A DNA stretch of 64,000 nucleotides from Aliidiomarina maris (GCF_003987335.1 NZ_PIPK01000006.1:62001-126000), one strand, 5' to 3'; numbered from the stretch's first letter, positions 9,887-24,531 are shown. Made by a program: numbers and translations. Notes: generated by a model from the sequence alone, not told the origin.

Positions 9887-10360
9887 TTAGTGTAAGAAGC
9901 CATCCGGCTCCTCAAACAACAAACCTTCCATTTGTGAGTATGCGTCTTCGCGCCCAGGTACATTGAACAATACCATCAGCACCACCCACTTCAGGTCCTC
10001 TAAGCTGAACTGCTTGCTGTCGAGTTCCATCACACGGTCAAGTACCATTTCGCGGGTGGTAAAGTCGAGTACGCCGATCTGGTCTAAGTACATCAAAAAG
10101 CTTTGACTCGGTATGTCCAAACGCCCTTTCTCTGCCTCAGTGAACACGCGCACGGCACCTTGCGGCGCCTTATTTAAATAGGGTTTGGCTTGGCTGTCTT
10201 GCAGATCAGCTAAGCGCTCTAACCACGCCAATGCTTTGTTGATTTCCTGATGTGCAAATCCGGCACGGGTAAGCTCATCAGTCAGTTCATCATGGTCGAC
10301 GACTACTTCCATTTCAGAATGGATGTAGTTTTCAAACAAGTACATGAGGATATCAAACAT
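9887..10360 (-). CDS. smg: Smg family protein (DUF494)
   Basis: A 157-residue protein starting [16 protein letters not shown] and ending with [26 protein letters not shown], the Smg/DUF494 pattern. Length equals the family. It lies 3 bp after dprA in the conserved dprA-smg order. The molecular role is unsettled; nothing in the sequence gives catalytic residues. Confidence 0.93.
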   Translation of the reverse strand: MFDILMYLFENYIHSEMEVVVDHDELTDELTRAGFAHQEINKALAWLERLADLQDSQAKPYLNKAPQGAVRVFTEAEKGRLDIPSQSFLMYLDQIGVLDFTTREMVLDRVMELDSKQFSLEDLKWVVLMVLFNVPGREDAYSQMEGLLFEEPDGFLH

Positions 10361-10363
10361 CGC

Positions 10364-11527
10364 TTATTCCCTCCTCACCCTGACGTATCCGCCAGGTACT
10401 GCGGTTACCCATCCATCCAACTCAAGTGTAATCAGTTGGTCCATTAGTGCAGCCACTGGCAGGCGGGTACGGGTGACCAGACTGTCAATGGACGTGGTCT
10501 CAAATCCAACGTTAGCTAACAATTCACTATTTGCCAAGCGCTTTTGTGCTAACCCCAAAGATTGATGATGACTATGTGGGCGCGAGCCCTCATTTTCAAG
10601 CTCTGGTCGGCATTTTAACACGGGTAGCTCGGCTAATATATCCTCCGCGCAAGTGATTAAAGCAGCGCCCTGCTGTAACAATTTGTGGTTGCCCGCGAAA
10701 CTTGGCATCGTCACTGGCCCTGGTAACGCGTAGACCACGCGGTTTTGCTCCAACCCAAAGTTAGCGGTCGCCAGTGAGCCACTGCGTAAACTGGCTTCTG
10801 CAACCCAAACACCTTGGCTTAGACCACTTATTATACGGTTGCGGCGCAGAAAATGATCGCTACGCGCAGGTGCGCCTGGATAAAATTCACTGACCAACAG
10901 TCCATTCTGCTGAATATCCCGGTACAACGTATGCTGGCGTGGGGGGTAACAAATATCGACGCCACAACCGAGCACCGCCACCGTCTTTCCGCCTTGCTCC
11001 AATGCCGCGCGATGGGCAGCTCCGTCGACACCCATCGCCATGCCGCTACAGATACCCCAGCCATGACGCACTAAATTGGCAGTGATGTCGCTGACTTGCG
11101 TCAACGCATAGGGGGATGCTCTACGGCTACCGACCACCGCCAATAGCGGGCTGGTAAGCAAGCGCGCATCGCCGGCACAGTACAGCATTCGCGGCGGACT
11201 ATTTATATCGGCTAAGAGTTCGGGGTAGAGAGGATCACCTTGAACGATACACTGGTGGTTTTCATCGGCATCCAACCAATTCAACACCGCCTTCAACACG
11301 CTTGGATCAACTTTCGGCATTTGCTGACGCCAAAAAGGGTTCAAATCGCTGAACGGTTGCGTGATATCACGCCCGACTTGCATCCCATGCCGATTCAGCA
11401 AATGCAGCAGACTCATCGGCGCTAAACTATACGCCAACCAATTTTGCAGCGCTTGGGCATCTAACTTGGTCGCTTTTTTATCCGTTGCTGAAGTCTGTAT
11501 TTGAGTGTCAAAGTCTGTATGAGTCAT
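10364..11527 (-). CDS. dprA: DNA-processing protein DprA/Smf
   Basis: A 387-residue protein that loads RecA on incoming single-stranded DNA during transformation. The Rossmann-like DprA core is visible with VVGSRRASPYA, GWGICSGMAMGVDGAAHRAAL, TVAVLGCGVDICYPP, SEFYPG and RRNRIISGLS. A C-terminal winged-helix part (about 320-387) follows. It is the first gene of the minus-strand run to rluF and is divergent from def across 178 bp that must hold both promoters. Confidence 0.95.
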   Translation of the reverse strand: MTHTDFDTQIQTSATDKKATKLDAQALQNWLAYSLAPMSLLHLLNRHGMQVGRDITQPFSDLNPFWRQQMPKVDPSVLKAVLNWLDADENHQCIVQGDPLYPELLADINSPPRMLYCAGDARLLTSPLLAVVGSRRASPYALTQVSDITANLVRHGWGICSGMAMGVDGAAHRAALEQGGKTVAVLGCGVDICYPPRQHTLYRDIQQNGLLVSEFYPGAPARSDHFLRRNRIISGLSQGVWVAEASLRSGSLATANFGLEQNRVVYALPGPVTMPSFAGNHKLLQQGAALITCAEDILAELPVLKCRPELENEGSRPHSHHQSLGLAQKRLANSELLANVGFETTSIDSLVTRTRLPVAALMDQLITLELDGWVTAVPGGYVRVRRE

Positions 11528-11705
11528 CTACGCATCCGTGCATCGAAATTATCTACTACGCTAATAGTAGAAGCCCACGCACGCGAGACTAGGATTTATA
11601 AGGCGTAAAGGTTAAAATTGCGACATATCTCGTGGTTTAACTCTTTTTGACTAAAAAAGGGGCACCAATCGCCACGGCACATGTAAAGAATCTGAGGTTT
11701 TATCC

Positions 11706-12218
11706 ATGGCTAAGCTAGACATTTTGCAGTATCCAGACGAGCGCCTACGCACCGTAGCCAAGCCAGTGGCTGAGGTTGACGACACCTTGCGTGGCATTAT
11801 CGATGACATGTTTGAAACTATGTATGACGCTAATGGCGTCGGCCTTGCGGCTACCCAAGTGGATGTGCATCAACAGCTATTTATTGCCGATTGCTCGGAA
11901 GACAAAGACCAGCCACTCGTGTTTATCAATCCGAAGATTGTTGCCCGCGATGGTATTTTTGAAAATGAAGAAGGCTGCCTTAGCTTCCCAAATGTGTATG
12001 CGAAAGTTGAGCGTGCGGGCGAAGTCACCGTCGAAGCCCTTGATCGCAACGGTGAATCGTTTTCACTGACCGCGGATGGCTTACTGGCAATCTGTATTCA
12101 GCATGAGCTCGACCATTTAGAAGGCAAACTGTTCGTTGATTACCTGTCGCCGCTGAAGCGCAACCGTATCCGTAAGAAGCTAGAAAAAGAAGCTAAGCTC
12201 GCTGCGCGTTACGCTTAA
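11706..12218 (+). CDS. def: Peptide deformylase
   Basis: A 170-residue metalloenzyme removing the N-formyl group from nascent proteins. All three signature boxes are present: [10 protein letters not shown] (about 45-54), EEGCLSFP (about 88-95) and [12 protein letters not shown] (about 133-144), with the metal-binding Cys and two His. The ATG at 11706 follows a TGAGG site. It begins the plus-strand operon def-fmt-rsmB-trkA, conserved in this order in gammaproteobacteria. Confidence 0.97.
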   Translation: MAKLDILQYPDERLRTVAKPVAEVDDTLRGIIDDMFETMYDANGVGLAATQVDVHQQLFIADCSEDKDQPLVFINPKIVARDGIFENEEGCLSFPNVYAKVERAGEVTVEALDRNGESFSLTADGLLAICIQHELDHLEGKLFVDYLSPLKRNRIRKKLEKEAKLAARYA

Positions 12219-12262
12219 ACGCGCAGCTACCTCGCAGCCCCTCGCTACCAAAGGAATTACCC

Positions 12263-13231
12263 TTGCGCATTATTTTCGCCGGCACCCCTGACTTCGCAGC
12301 GCGGCATCTAGCCGCCTTACTTGAAACAGACCATCAAGTGGTGGCTGTGTATACCCAGCCTGACCGCCCTGCAGGTCGTGGCAAAAAGCTACAAGCCAGC
12401 TCAGTGAAACAACTTGCGCTGACTCACGGCCTACCGGTTGAGCAGCCAGCCAACTTTAAGCAGTCGGACGCGTTAACGCAGCTGCAGAGCTACCAAGCTG
12501 ATCTGATGATTGTTGTCGCTTATGGTTTGTTATTGCCCCAGGCTGTACTGGACGCCCCACGCTTAGGTTGTATTAATGTGCATGGTTCACTGTTGCCACG
12601 TTGGCGCGGTGCCGCCCCAATTCAGCGCGCTATCTGGGCCGGTGACACTGTCACTGGCGTGACCATTATGCAAATGGATGCTGGCTTAGACACTGGCCCT
12701 ATGTTACTCAAACACAGTGTAGCGATTGATCCGCAAGAAACGTCGGCCAGCCTGTATGACAAACTTGCCGAATTCGGTCCTCAGGCATTGATTGAAGCAG
12801 TGGACAAGCTAGCCGCGGACGGCTTACCGGCTGAACAGCAAGACAACCACGCCGCCACTTATGCAAGTAAGTTGAATAAGGACGAAGCTCGGATTGACTG
12901 GCAACAAAGCGCGGTATTTATTGAGCGCTGTATTCGTGCCTTCACCCCATGGCCTGGTACCGAGTTTTATCTCCAGGGCGAGCGCTTTAAAGTTATCCAA
13001 GGGCGTATTGTCGCATGGGCAGAACACGCTAATCCTGGCACCGCTTCCCCTGGAACCATAGTACGCGCCGATAAGCAGGGTATTTGGGTCAGCTGTGGCG
13101 AAGGCACTCTTGCATTGGAAAGCATTCAACCGATTGGTAAAAAGCCAATGTCCGCAGCTGACCTATTAAATGGCCGTGGCCAGTTGTTTGCCGTCGGTTG
13201 CGTAATGGACGCCACAGCGGGTGACGCATGA
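12263..13231 (+). CDS. fmt: Methionyl-tRNA formyltransferase
   Basis: A 322-residue enzyme formylating initiator Met-tRNA. It starts [19 protein letters not shown], carries the formyltetrahydrofolate-binding core around [19 protein letters not shown] with the catalytic N-x-H-x-S-LLPxxRG, and has the C-terminal OB-fold domain. The start is TTG at 12263, supported by AAGGA 7 nt upstream. Its stop overlaps the rsmB start by 4 bp. Confidence 0.97.
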   Translation: MRIIFAGTPDFAARHLAALLETDHQVVAVYTQPDRPAGRGKKLQASSVKQLALTHGLPVEQPANFKQSDALTQLQSYQADLMIVVAYGLLLPQAVLDAPRLGCINVHGSLLPRWRGAAPIQRAIWAGDTVTGVTIMQMDAGLDTGPMLLKHSVAIDPQETSASLYDKLAEFGPQALIEAVDKLAADGLPAEQQDNHAATYASKLNKDEARIDWQQSAVFIERCIRAFTPWPGTEFYLQGERFKVIQGRIVAWAEHANPGTASPGTIVRADKQGIWVSCGEGTLALESIQPIGKKPMSAADLLNGRGQLFAVGCVMDATAGDA

Positions 13232-14646
13232 ATCAAGCCCGCACCGGCGAGAGCAAGAAAGCGAAGAGTGGCGCGGCCCCGCGTGCGGCGGCTGCCTATG
13301 CTTTACAGCAAGTGTTACAGCATCAACGTTCACTCAATCAAGCGCTGCCAGAAGCAGTCGCGAAGTTTAAACTCGACGCCAGCGATAAAGGGCTTGCCCA
13401 AGCCGTAGCTTTCGGCGTACTGCGTGAATTGCCAAGCCTTGAGTGGTATGTATCGCAGTTACTTGATAAGCCGCTGAAAAGCAAAGTCAGGATTGTCCAT
13501 TACCTGATGCTGGTTGGGCTGTATCAGTTAAGCGCGATGCGCACGGCGTCCCATGCCGCGGTATCAGCCAGCGTCGAGGCCACTGTTTTAGTGCGCCAAA
13601 AGGCACTGAAGGGCTTGGTGAATGCCGTGTTACGCGGCTTTCAGCGTCAACAACATAATCTTGAGACGCAATTGGCGCAGCAAGCTGACAAGCGCTACAA
13701 CCATCCTGGCTGGCTCCTTAAACACCTGCAAACCGGTTACCCTGAGCATTGGCAAAGCATTGTGGAGGCGAATCAGCACCAACCTCCGATGTGGTTGCGG
13801 GTCAATCAGCGCTATTTGAATCAACAGCGCATGCAGTTAAGCGACTATCAGGCTCAACTTAGTGCGCTTGGCATTGAAAGCGAGGCCGCAGTGGGGTTAC
13901 CCCAAGCTTTGCGCCTAAAGCAAGCCTGTGACGTGACTGCGCTGCCTGGGTTTGCCGACGGTGCCGTGTCAGTGCAGGACGCCGCAGCACAATATGCCGC
14001 GCAACTGGTGCCCGCGCAATCTGGTCAACGGGTACTTGATGCCTGTGCTGCGCCAGGCGGCAAAACCGCTCACTTACTTGAGCTCTACGATATAGAGGTC
14101 GATGCACTGGATATTGAGCAAACACGCTTAGCTCGAGTCAGTGAAAATTTAGCGCGCTTACACCTGAGCGCCCGGATTATTCATGCCGATGCCAGCACTC
14201 AAGATTGGTGGGACGGTGCCTTATATGATCACATTTTGCTTGATGCTCCCTGCTCCGCCACTGGCGTCATTCGCCGTCACCCGGATATTAAGTGGCTGCG
14301 CCAGGCAGCTGATATTGCCAATTTAGTCACTTTGCAGCAGCAAATTTTTAGCAACATGTGGCAGCTCTTAAAGCCAGGTGGTACTTTGATATATGCGACT
14401 TGCTCGGTACTGCCGCACGAGAATGCCCTGCAAGTAGTGGCATTTTTAGAACAGCACACGGATGCTGAATTGATACCTTGTGAAGGCCCTGATATGGCGC
14501 ACATTGTTGCACCTGAGCTTGGGGCTGGTACTGCGAATACGCCGACTGCCATGCCACCGAATACTCAGATTGGTTTACAGTGGCTACCGCAAATTGATGG
14601 TCACGACGGATTTTATTACGCCGTGCTGCGTAAAGCAGTTAACTAA
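13228..14646 (+). CDS. rsmB: 16S rRNA (cytosine-967-C5) methyltransferase
   Basis: A 472-residue Sun/RsmB protein. An N-terminal NusB-like RNA-binding domain (about 15-150) precedes the methyltransferase domain with [16 protein letters not shown] for S-adenosylmethionine, [18 protein letters not shown] and [11 protein letters not shown], the last two giving the paired catalytic cysteines. The N-terminus is basic and Ala/Lys-rich. It is translationally coupled to fmt. Confidence 0.96.
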   Translation: MNQARTGESKKAKSGAAPRAAAAYALQQVLQHQRSLNQALPEAVAKFKLDASDKGLAQAVAFGVLRELPSLEWYVSQLLDKPLKSKVRIVHYLMLVGLYQLSAMRTASHAAVSASVEATVLVRQKALKGLVNAVLRGFQRQQHNLETQLAQQADKRYNHPGWLLKHLQTGYPEHWQSIVEANQHQPPMWLRVNQRYLNQQRMQLSDYQAQLSALGIESEAAVGLPQALRLKQACDVTALPGFADGAVSVQDAAAQYAAQLVPAQSGQRVLDACAAPGGKTAHLLELYDIEVDALDIEQTRLARVSENLARLHLSARIIHADASTQDWWDGALYDHILLDAPCSATGVIRRHPDIKWLRQAADIANLVTLQQQIFSNMWQLLKPGGTLIYATCSVLPHENALQVVAFLEQHTDAELIPCEGPDMAHIVAPELGAGTANTPTAMPPNTQIGLQWLPQIDGHDGFYYAVLRKAVN

Positions 14647-14673
14647 CATACTTCACTTTTAAGCAGCGTATTT

Positions 14674-16050
14674 ATGAAAATAATTATCGTAGGTGCAGGA
14701 CGAGTCGGAACCACGCTGGCGGAAAACCTAGTCGGTGAACAGAACGAGATTACGATTATTGACCCTGACCGTAATCGCCTGGGCGAGCTGCAAGAAAAGT
14801 ATGATTTACGCGTCGTGGTTGGCAATGGCGCGCATCCGGATACGCTGGAAGCGGCTGGCGCGGAAGACGCGGATATGCTGGTTGCAGTGACCAGCACCGA
14901 TGAAGTTAATATGCTGTCCTGTCAAATTGCCTACAGTATGTTTAATACGCCGACCAAAATTGCCCGTATTCGCTCAGAGCAGTATATCCGCTATAAAGAC
15001 AAACTCTTCCACAACCAGGATATGCCCGTTGATCACTTAATTGCGCCAGAGCAGTTGGTCACCGACTATATCAAGCGTTTGATAGATTACCCTGGTGCGT
15101 TGCAGGTGATGGAGTTTGCGGGCGGTAAAGTCAGCTTGGTTGCCGTTAAAGCCTATTACGGCGGTAAATTGGTCGGCCATGCGATATCAGCCCTCAAACA
15201 ACATATCCCAAACGTAAATGCACGTGTTGCGGCGATATTTCGCCAAGGTCGCGCCATTCGCCCCCTCGGCAGCACCGTTATAGAAGCCGATGACGAGGTA
15301 TTCTTTGTCGCTGACACCAATAATATTCGCATCGTAATGCAAGAATTGCAGCGCTTAGAGGACACCTACAAGCGCATTATGATAGTCGGTGGTGGCCTTA
15401 TCGGTGCTGGCTTGGCGCGTGCCTTAGAACGCAGCCACCGGGTCAAACTAGTGGAAACTAAATTAGAGCGCGCCGAATACTTATCCGCCAGCTTAGAGCA
15501 TACGTTAGTGCTGCATGGTGACGCGTCGGATCAACAAATGCTCAGCGAAGAGCATATTGAAGATATTGACGTGTTTGTTGCAGTCACCAACGACGATGAA
15601 GCCAACATCATGTCAGCGATGCTTGCAAAGCGCATGGGCGCGAAGAAAACCATGGTGTTAATCCAGCGCAGTGCGTACGTCGACCTAGTGCAAGGTGGTG
15701 ACATTGATATCGCCATTTCACCGCAAAACGCCACCATTTCCGCACTGTTACGCCATATTCGCCGCGGCGATATCGTCAATGTCTACTCATTACGAAAAGG
15801 CGCAGCAGAGGCCATTGAAGCGATTGCTCATGGTGATGAAAAAACGTCAAAAGTGATTGGCAAATCTATCAATGAAATCAAGTTACCACCGGGCGCCACT
15901 ATTGGCGCCATTGTGCGCGGCAGTGAAACCATTATCGCTCACGGTGAGACCGTGATTCAGTCCGATGACCATGTGGTGATGTTCTTGGTGGACAAAAAAT
16001 ATGTCACTGACGTTGAGCGCTTATTTGAACCTAGCGCCCTGTTTTTTTAA
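14674..16050 (+). CDS. trkA: Trk potassium uptake NAD-binding subunit
   Basis: A 458-residue cytoplasmic peripheral protein gating the Trk K+ channel. It has two RCK-N Rossmann domains, starting [19 protein letters not shown] and [18 protein letters not shown] (about 234), each followed by an RCK-C domain. It is the last gene of the def operon, 27 bp after rsmB, and converges on trkH, its membrane partner. The stop codon lies within the first copy of a 20-bp tandem duplication. Confidence 0.97.
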   Translation: MKIIIVGAGRVGTTLAENLVGEQNEITIIDPDRNRLGELQEKYDLRVVVGNGAHPDTLEAAGAEDADMLVAVTSTDEVNMLSCQIAYSMFNTPTKIARIRSEQYIRYKDKLFHNQDMPVDHLIAPEQLVTDYIKRLIDYPGALQVMEFAGGKVSLVAVKAYYGGKLVGHAISALKQHIPNVNARVAAIFRQGRAIRPLGSTVIEADDEVFFVADTNNIRIVMQELQRLEDTYKRIMIVGGGLIGAGLARALERSHRVKLVETKLERAEYLSASLEHTLVLHGDASDQQMLSEEHIEDIDVFVAVTNDDEANIMSAMLAKRMGAKKTMVLIQRSAYVDLVQGGDIDIAISPQNATISALLRHIRRGDIVNVYSLRKGAAEAIEAIAHGDEKTSKVIGKSINEIKLPPGATIGAIVRGSETIIAHGETVIQSDDHVVMFLVDKKYVTDVERLFEPSALFF

Positions 16051-16084
16051 AACAGAAGCATTGCTTTTAAAACAGAAACATTGC
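16045..16084. repeat. 20-bp tandem duplication at the trkA stop codon
   Basis: TTTTAAAACAGAAGCATTGC at 16045-16064 is followed directly by a copy at 16065-16084 with a single G-to-A change. The first copy contains the trkA stop codon. It sits between the convergent trkA and trkH genes and has no terminator-like stem. Confidence 0.9.
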
Positions 16085-16100
16085 TCACGATGATACCGTA

Positions 16101-17552
16101 TTAGCCTCGCCAGAAGGTCGGGGTAAATAGCACCAGCAAGGTAAACACTTCAAGACGCCCAAACAGCATGGCGAGAATCGCAACCCATTTGCCGGCCGTG
16201 GTCACGTCGGTAAAGTTCACCGCCACAGAACCTAAGCCAGGGCCTAAGTTATTTAGTGTCGCAGCGGTGGCACCAAACGCCGAATAATCGTCCAGCCCGG
16301 TGGCAATAAATGCCAGCATAATGCACACAAATACCAGTGCATATGCAGCAAAGAACCCCCATACGGCCTGTACCACACGGTCTGGCAGTGGCCGATTACC
16401 GTATTTAACGCTGAACACCCCTTTAGGGTGAACCAAGCGATTAAGCTCGCGCACGCCTTGACGGAATAACAGCAGCACCCGAATAACCTTTAACCCGCCG
16501 CCCGTCGAACCTGCTGAGCCGCCGATAAAACTCGCAAATATAAGCAACACCGGCAAGAACACCGGCCACACCGCATAGTTTTCGGTGGTAAAACCCGCTG
16601 TCGTGGCAATAGACACCGCCTGCAAGGCGCCGTGAGAGATAGAAGCGCCAATGTCGTCGTGCCATTGGAATAGCACCAAGGTCACCGCGCATATCACCAT
16701 GAGTACGAATTGAATCAATAAAAACGCGCGCAACTCTGGGTCTGCTAAGTAGCCCCTTACCGTGCGCCCACGTACGGCACCAAAGTGCAGTGCAAAGTTA
16801 ACGCCGGCAATCAATAAAAACACGATAGCGACCAAATTGACCCAGCCACTGTCATAATAACCAAGGCTTGCATCGTGGGTGGAGAAGCCACCGATGGCGA
16901 CCGTCGACATTGCATGACCAATGGCATTGAATAGGCTCATACCAGCGGCCCAATACGCCAATGCGCAGGCCGCAGTTATGCCCAAATAGATGTACCACAA
17001 GTGCTTGGCCGTGTCGGCAATACGTGGCGTCATCTTGTTATCTTTCATCGGCCCAGGTGTCTCAGCTCGAAATAGCTGCATGCCGCCGATGCCTAGCAAT
17101 GGCAAAATTGCGACTGCCAATACGATAATTCCCATTCCGCCAAACCACTGCAGTTGCTGGCGGTAGAAGCGATAGGCATGAGGTAATTCATCGATACCGG
17201 TTAGAATCGTGGCACCCGTGGTGGTTAGTGCCGAAAAGGCTTCAAACATCGAGTCAGTGAAGCTTAATTGGAATTCATCAGGCATCCAAAAGGGAATCGC
17301 CCCCACTGAAGCCAACACCACCCAAAATAAAACTACGATGACGAAGCCTTCGCGGGTTTTCAATTCCCGACGCTGGTTTTGATTGGGGTACCACAACGCG
17401 AATCCTATCAATAGGCTAAGTAAAAAGGCAAAAAAGAATGCGCCAGCACCGCCGTCACCATAATACATGGCAACACCGATCGGCGGCAGCGTGGTCATAC
17501 TGAAAAGCGCGACCAGAAGACCCAAAATACGCAGTATCGTCCTAACTTGCAT
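16101..17552 (-). CDS. trkH: Trk potassium uptake transmembrane subunit
   Basis: A 483-residue integral membrane K+ transporter with the four-repeat pore-loop plan. Selectivity-loop segments are visible as ALTTTGATIL, GHAMSTVAIGGFSTH, VSIATTAGFTTENY and TLNNLGPG. The basic stretch around GGLKVIRVLLLFRQGVRELNRLVHP after the third pore region is typical. It is convergent with trkA. Length agrees with TrkH. Confidence 0.96.
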   Translation of the reverse strand: MQVRTILRILGLLVALFSMTTLPPIGVAMYYGDGGAGAFFFAFLLSLLIGFALWYPNQNQRRELKTREGFVIVVLFWVVLASVGAIPFWMPDEFQLSFTDSMFEAFSALTTTGATILTGIDELPHAYRFYRQQLQWFGGMGIIVLAVAILPLLGIGGMQLFRAETPGPMKDNKMTPRIADTAKHLWYIYLGITAACALAYWAAGMSLFNAIGHAMSTVAIGGFSTHDASLGYYDSGWVNLVAIVFLLIAGVNFALHFGAVRGRTVRGYLADPELRAFLLIQFVLMVICAVTLVLFQWHDDIGASISHGALQAVSIATTAGFTTENYAVWPVFLPVLLIFASFIGGSAGSTGGGLKVIRVLLLFRQGVRELNRLVHPKGVFSVKYGNRPLPDRVVQAVWGFFAAYALVFVCIMLAFIATGLDDYSAFGATAATLNNLGPGLGSVAVNFTDVTTAGKWVAILAMLFGRLEVFTLLVLFTPTFWRG

Positions 17553-17659
17553 GCTTTTGATTTACCATATTTTTAGCTTTTTATTAGCTTGTTATTCACC
17601 GTTTTACGCGGACTATTTACTGACGTATTCAGCTTCAACTACCTAATTTAGGCGCGATA

Positions 17660-19054
17660 CTACCTTAAACCCTGCGCCCGTGTCAGGTTGCTAGCGCCGT
17701 GTTCGGTAACCACAATATTATCCTCAATTCTAACACCACCGAAGTCACGCATCGCATCCAGTGCCTGCCAATCAAAATGCCGCGCCAGTGGGCCGTGGCC
17801 AAATGGCTGCAATAAGGCATCAATAAAGTAGACCCCAGGTTCAATGGTGACCACTTGACGGGGTTCAATTTTACGGTTGGTACGCAAGTTAGGAAAGCGC
17901 TCCGGGGCTTGGCTGGCTTTGCCACTGGCGTCTTCTAGGTTGCCGCCCACATCATGCACTTGCAGCCCAAGCATATGGCCGAAGCTATGCGGCATAAATG
18001 CATAGGTGACGCGCTCGTCGATCATTTGATCTAGGCTAAGACCCTTGACCCAGCCGAAATCGAGTAATATCTGGGCAACTCCATAATGCGCCTGCTCCTG
18101 AATACTCCCGAAATACCGATGCGGGCGAACCCAGTCAACCAGCTCTAAAGTCAGGGCGTCGACGCGCTTTACAAGTTCAGCAAATACCGCGTGCTCTCCC
18201 TGTTGCTCACTAAAGCTATAACTACGGCTAATGTCCGATGCATAACCTCGGTAGCTGGCCCCAGCGTCAATCATCAACGACTTCAAACGCCCGTGCAGCG
18301 GCTGGGTGGATTTACCGCGATAGTGCAAAATAGCCGCATGCTGATTCTGTGCGACTATCGATTGGTAAGGCGCTTGGGTAGGCCCTTGTTGCGTTGCCTG
18401 CATGTACGCAAGCCAGCATTCAAATTCGCTTCGCCCAGCGTAAAAGGCCGCTTCTACGGCCTCATGACCTGCCGCCGCAATCCGGTTCGCAGTGGCGATA
18501 CATTGCAGTTCATAGTCCGATTTAAAAACGCGGTGGTAATGTAGCGAATGTAATAACGACTCCGGGTTGACCTGCATAATGCCAAGGGCCTGCGCGACCT
18601 CTATATGTTCGCCCAAATACGCCACTCGGTCTTTATTATAAGGAATGAAGCGCTCAATATCGCTGGGGGTAGTAATCAGTTCCACGTGGAACAATGGCAG
18701 CCAGTCCGCGTCATCAATGTTAACTACTTCATGCCAGAAATCTTCTGGAGCAAAAAGTATCAGTGTCGGTTTAGCGCCTTGGCGCATAATCACCCACGAG
18801 TGTGGTGCATCGACGAGTGGGCAAATCGCTTTGAAGTGCGGATTTACTCTAAAATCATACTCGCTGTCATCCATAAAATGACGTTTTGGCTGCCCGGCAT
18901 GCACAGCCAAAACGTCCATATCATGGGCTTCAAGTAAGCGATCGTACCGCGCCTTTAGGTCATGGAAATGCGCGCGGTACTGTTCAAAGTTATGCCCTTC
19001 AACACGTGGTGATAGGTGCGAGCCGAGTTGCTGATTCGACTTGGATATTGGCAT
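17660..19054 (-). CDS. pepQ: Xaa-Pro dipeptidase
   Basis: A 464-residue M24B metallopeptidase that cleaves X-Pro dipeptides. The C-terminal pita-bread fold shows metal ligands in IDAGASYRGYASDISRSY (Asp pair), MPHSFGHMLGLQVHD (His), VTIEPGVYF (Glu) and GVRIEDNIVVT (Glu). The frame is open to 19117, but ATG at 19054 has AAGGAGG upstream. With that start it overlaps the slt 3' end by 56 bp. A parS-like palindrome lies inside the coding sequence at 18678-18693. Confidence 0.93.
   Translation of the reverse strand: MPISKSNQQLGSHLSPRVEGHNFEQYRAHFHDLKARYDRLLEAHDMDVLAVHAGQPKRHFMDDSEYDFRVNPHFKAICPLVDAPHSWVIMRQGAKPTLILFAPEDFWHEVVNIDDADWLPLFHVELITTPSDIERFIPYNKDRVAYLGEHIEVAQALGIMQVNPESLLHSLHYHRVFKSDYELQCIATANRIAAAGHEAVEAAFYAGRSEFECWLAYMQATQQGPTQAPYQSIVAQNQHAAILHYRGKSTQPLHGRLKSLMIDAGASYRGYASDISRSYSFSEQQGEHAVFAELVKRVDALTLELVDWVRPHRYFGSIQEQAHYGVAQILLDFGWVKGLSLDQMIDERVTYAFMPHSFGHMLGLQVHDVGGNLEDASGKASQAPERFPNLRTNRKIEPRQVVTIEPGVYFIDALLQPFGHGPLARHFDWQALDAMRDFGGVRIEDNIVVTEHGASNLTRAQGLR
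18678..18693. promoter_or_regulatory. parS-like site (ParB-binding palindrome) within pepQ
   Basis: AGTTCCACGTGGAACA shares a perfect 14-bp palindromic core with the two exact sites in recF and differs from them at the first base only. It fits the bacterial parS consensus TGTTCCACGTGGAACA. Confidence 0.75.
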
Positions 19055-21044
19055 ATTCGCAGAGGCCTCCTTCGGGGTCCATACGCATACTATGCATGTG
19101 TTGTAGCAAGTTGTCATCCCGCGCCAATAGGCTGAGATAAATTTGTTGATACGTCAGCACAGCTTTCACGTAATCCCGGGTTTCCTGATACGGTATGGTT
19201 TCTATCCAAATATCCACGGGCACTGACTCACTCGGCACCCATTCGCGTACCCGGTGAAAGCCAGCATTATAGCTTGCAGTCGCCAATAACCAATTGCCCC
19301 CATTGCGGCGTAATAACTCACTTAAATAACGCGTGCCATATTGAATGTTTTCTTCTGGGTTATTCATATCCGGTGCACGACGCATCTGACGACCCACGTG
19401 GGTGCTCTGCTGCAAATATGTCGCCGTGTCCGGCATGATTTGCATCAAACCTCGCGCACCGACTGGCGACACCGCATCCACCTGAAACGCACTCTCACGA
19501 CGGATAATCGCCAACGCCCAGCTTGGGTCAATTTGGTTGGATTCAGCTTCGCGTTCCAGCACCTCACGAAAGCCCATCGGGAAGCGCCGCTCAAGATCCT
19601 GGTTTAACCCTAACGCTGCGAATTCACGAATACTTTGATCAAGCCAGCCCCATTCGTAGGACAAAATAGCAGCGGCAACCCGCTCGTCTTCGCTCACACG
19701 CGAGCGTACTAAGTTCCACTCCCGCCGTGCATCAAAATGTCGGCCCAACTGAAAAAATTCATGCGCTCGCTGCACTTCAGCACGGCTAAGGAGCGCTTGA
19801 GTAGCTTCTGGCGTAGCCGCTGCGCGTTCGCGACTTAGGTTGGGTGCTTGGTCTAAGTGCGCGGCCGCCATAAAGCCATAAAAGTGACGCAATTTAGCTA
19901 ACTCAGTCCATTCCGCCTCGGCTTCCACGTGTCGTTCCAGCTCGGTCAACGCACGCGCTCGCCAATAGGCAGGCTGCGAACCTTCCGTCATATGCTCGCT
20001 AAATTCCAACAACGTATGAAAGTCACGATCGCGCAGTAGCGTGGCTAAATACCATTGCTGGCCGGCTGGCCCAAGCGCCGTCGTATCAACGCTTTCGAAC
20101 CAAGCCCGTGCGGACGGCTCATTGCGCACTGCAAGGACCACCCCAATTTGGCTATCAATCACTTGCTTTTGCGCCGTAGTGAACTCAATTTCGTCACGCA
20201 TCCGTGGCCAAACGCGCACTAAAGCGTCAATATCGCGCCAACTCAACTGCTGTAAAGCACGGTATAAATGATGGCGAACACGTGGGTTCTGATGCGGTAA
20301 TTGTGCCCAATCTGACACCCGTTGCGGACGCTGACGTAATCCAATCAGTTGGTTGGCGAGTTGGGTGGCCCCCGCTTCTTGTTCGTCCGACAGCAAACTA
20401 CGCGCAAAGCGAGCAATATTCCAAACGCCTTCATCCAGCGCAGCGTTGAAGCGCTGCCAAACAACATCTTGAGTGCGCTCGCCCGCACGTGTCCACTGCG
20501 TAAATACGCTGTCACATATGCGCGGCTGACTATTTGCCTGCACCCAACGCGCCTGAACTTGCGGCCAAATCTCTTGTTCAAGTTCCTGCTCTGACGGGTC
20601 TAAGCGCAAACGATAGCCTAAATAACGACACACTTGCTGGGTATTACCCCGATTCACAAAGTCGCGGGTGAAGCGCTGGGCATCATTACGCCGCGCCAGA
20701 AAGTTCAACCACGCATCGCGCAACTGGCGTTCCATCGGAGAACCATAATAAGTCTGCATGAAGTTCAGGACATAGGCTTCGTTGTCCAAACTTAAGTGGT
20801 TTTGCAGGAACTCAACTTCTAAATAGGGCCATAACGGATAGCCGGAAAACTTCTTTTGCAGCTGTAAATATTCTGCTTCATTAGCCCGTTTTACCCGCCG
20901 CTCAGCGTCTTCAAATTGGTCTCGTAGCTCAGTTAAATTTGGCGATACCACTGCAGTAGTCGCACGGCTTTCAGCCAGCGCATTGGCGCTAAAAGTAAGT
21001 GATGCTATCAGCACAATTCCTTGTGTCAGCTTAGTCTTACGCAT
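18999..21044 (-). CDS. slt: Soluble lytic murein transglycosylase
   Basis: A 681-residue periplasmic enzyme cleaving the MurNAc-GlcNAc bond with 1,6-anhydro product. It has a signal peptide (MRKTKLTQGIVLIASLTFSANALA), a long alpha-superhelical U-domain, and a C-terminal SLT domain (about 500-650) with IIRRESAF (catalytic Glu), GARGLMQIMPDTA and ATASYNAG. The frame extends to an ATG at 21116, adding 24 residues before the signal peptide; 21044 gives the better secretion signal, though its ribosome site is weak. The 3' end overlaps pepQ. Confidence 0.93.
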   Translation of the reverse strand: MRKTKLTQGIVLIASLTFSANALAESRATTAVVSPNLTELRDQFEDAERRVKRANEAEYLQLQKKFSGYPLWPYLEVEFLQNHLSLDNEAYVLNFMQTYYGSPMERQLRDAWLNFLARRNDAQRFTRDFVNRGNTQQVCRYLGYRLRLDPSEQELEQEIWPQVQARWVQANSQPRICDSVFTQWTRAGERTQDVVWQRFNAALDEGVWNIARFARSLLSDEQEAGATQLANQLIGLRQRPQRVSDWAQLPHQNPRVRHHLYRALQQLSWRDIDALVRVWPRMRDEIEFTTAQKQVIDSQIGVVLAVRNEPSARAWFESVDTTALGPAGQQWYLATLLRDRDFHTLLEFSEHMTEGSQPAYWRARALTELERHVEAEAEWTELAKLRHFYGFMAAAHLDQAPNLSRERAAATPEATQALLSRAEVQRAHEFFQLGRHFDARREWNLVRSRVSEDERVAAAILSYEWGWLDQSIREFAALGLNQDLERRFPMGFREVLEREAESNQIDPSWALAIIRRESAFQVDAVSPVGARGLMQIMPDTATYLQQSTHVGRQMRRAPDMNNPEENIQYGTRYLSELLRRNGGNWLLATASYNAGFHRVREWVPSESVPVDIWIETIPYQETRDYVKAVLTYQQIYLSLLARDDNLLQHMHSMRMDPEGGLCEYANIQVESATRLAPITTC

Positions 21045-21179
21045 GCATTTAAACAGCTGTTTTAATCTTTGTTGCAATATGGGATGATTAGTGCCACATT
21101 TTTGTTCCATACTCATTCAGCACCATTGTACGTAGTAAACGGTTAACGGCATGGGCCGTAAACAAATGGGAGACCCACG

Positions 21180-24502
<3,323 letters not shown>

Positions 24503-24531
24503 CCACGCTAAGTACAATCAACGCTAAGTTG

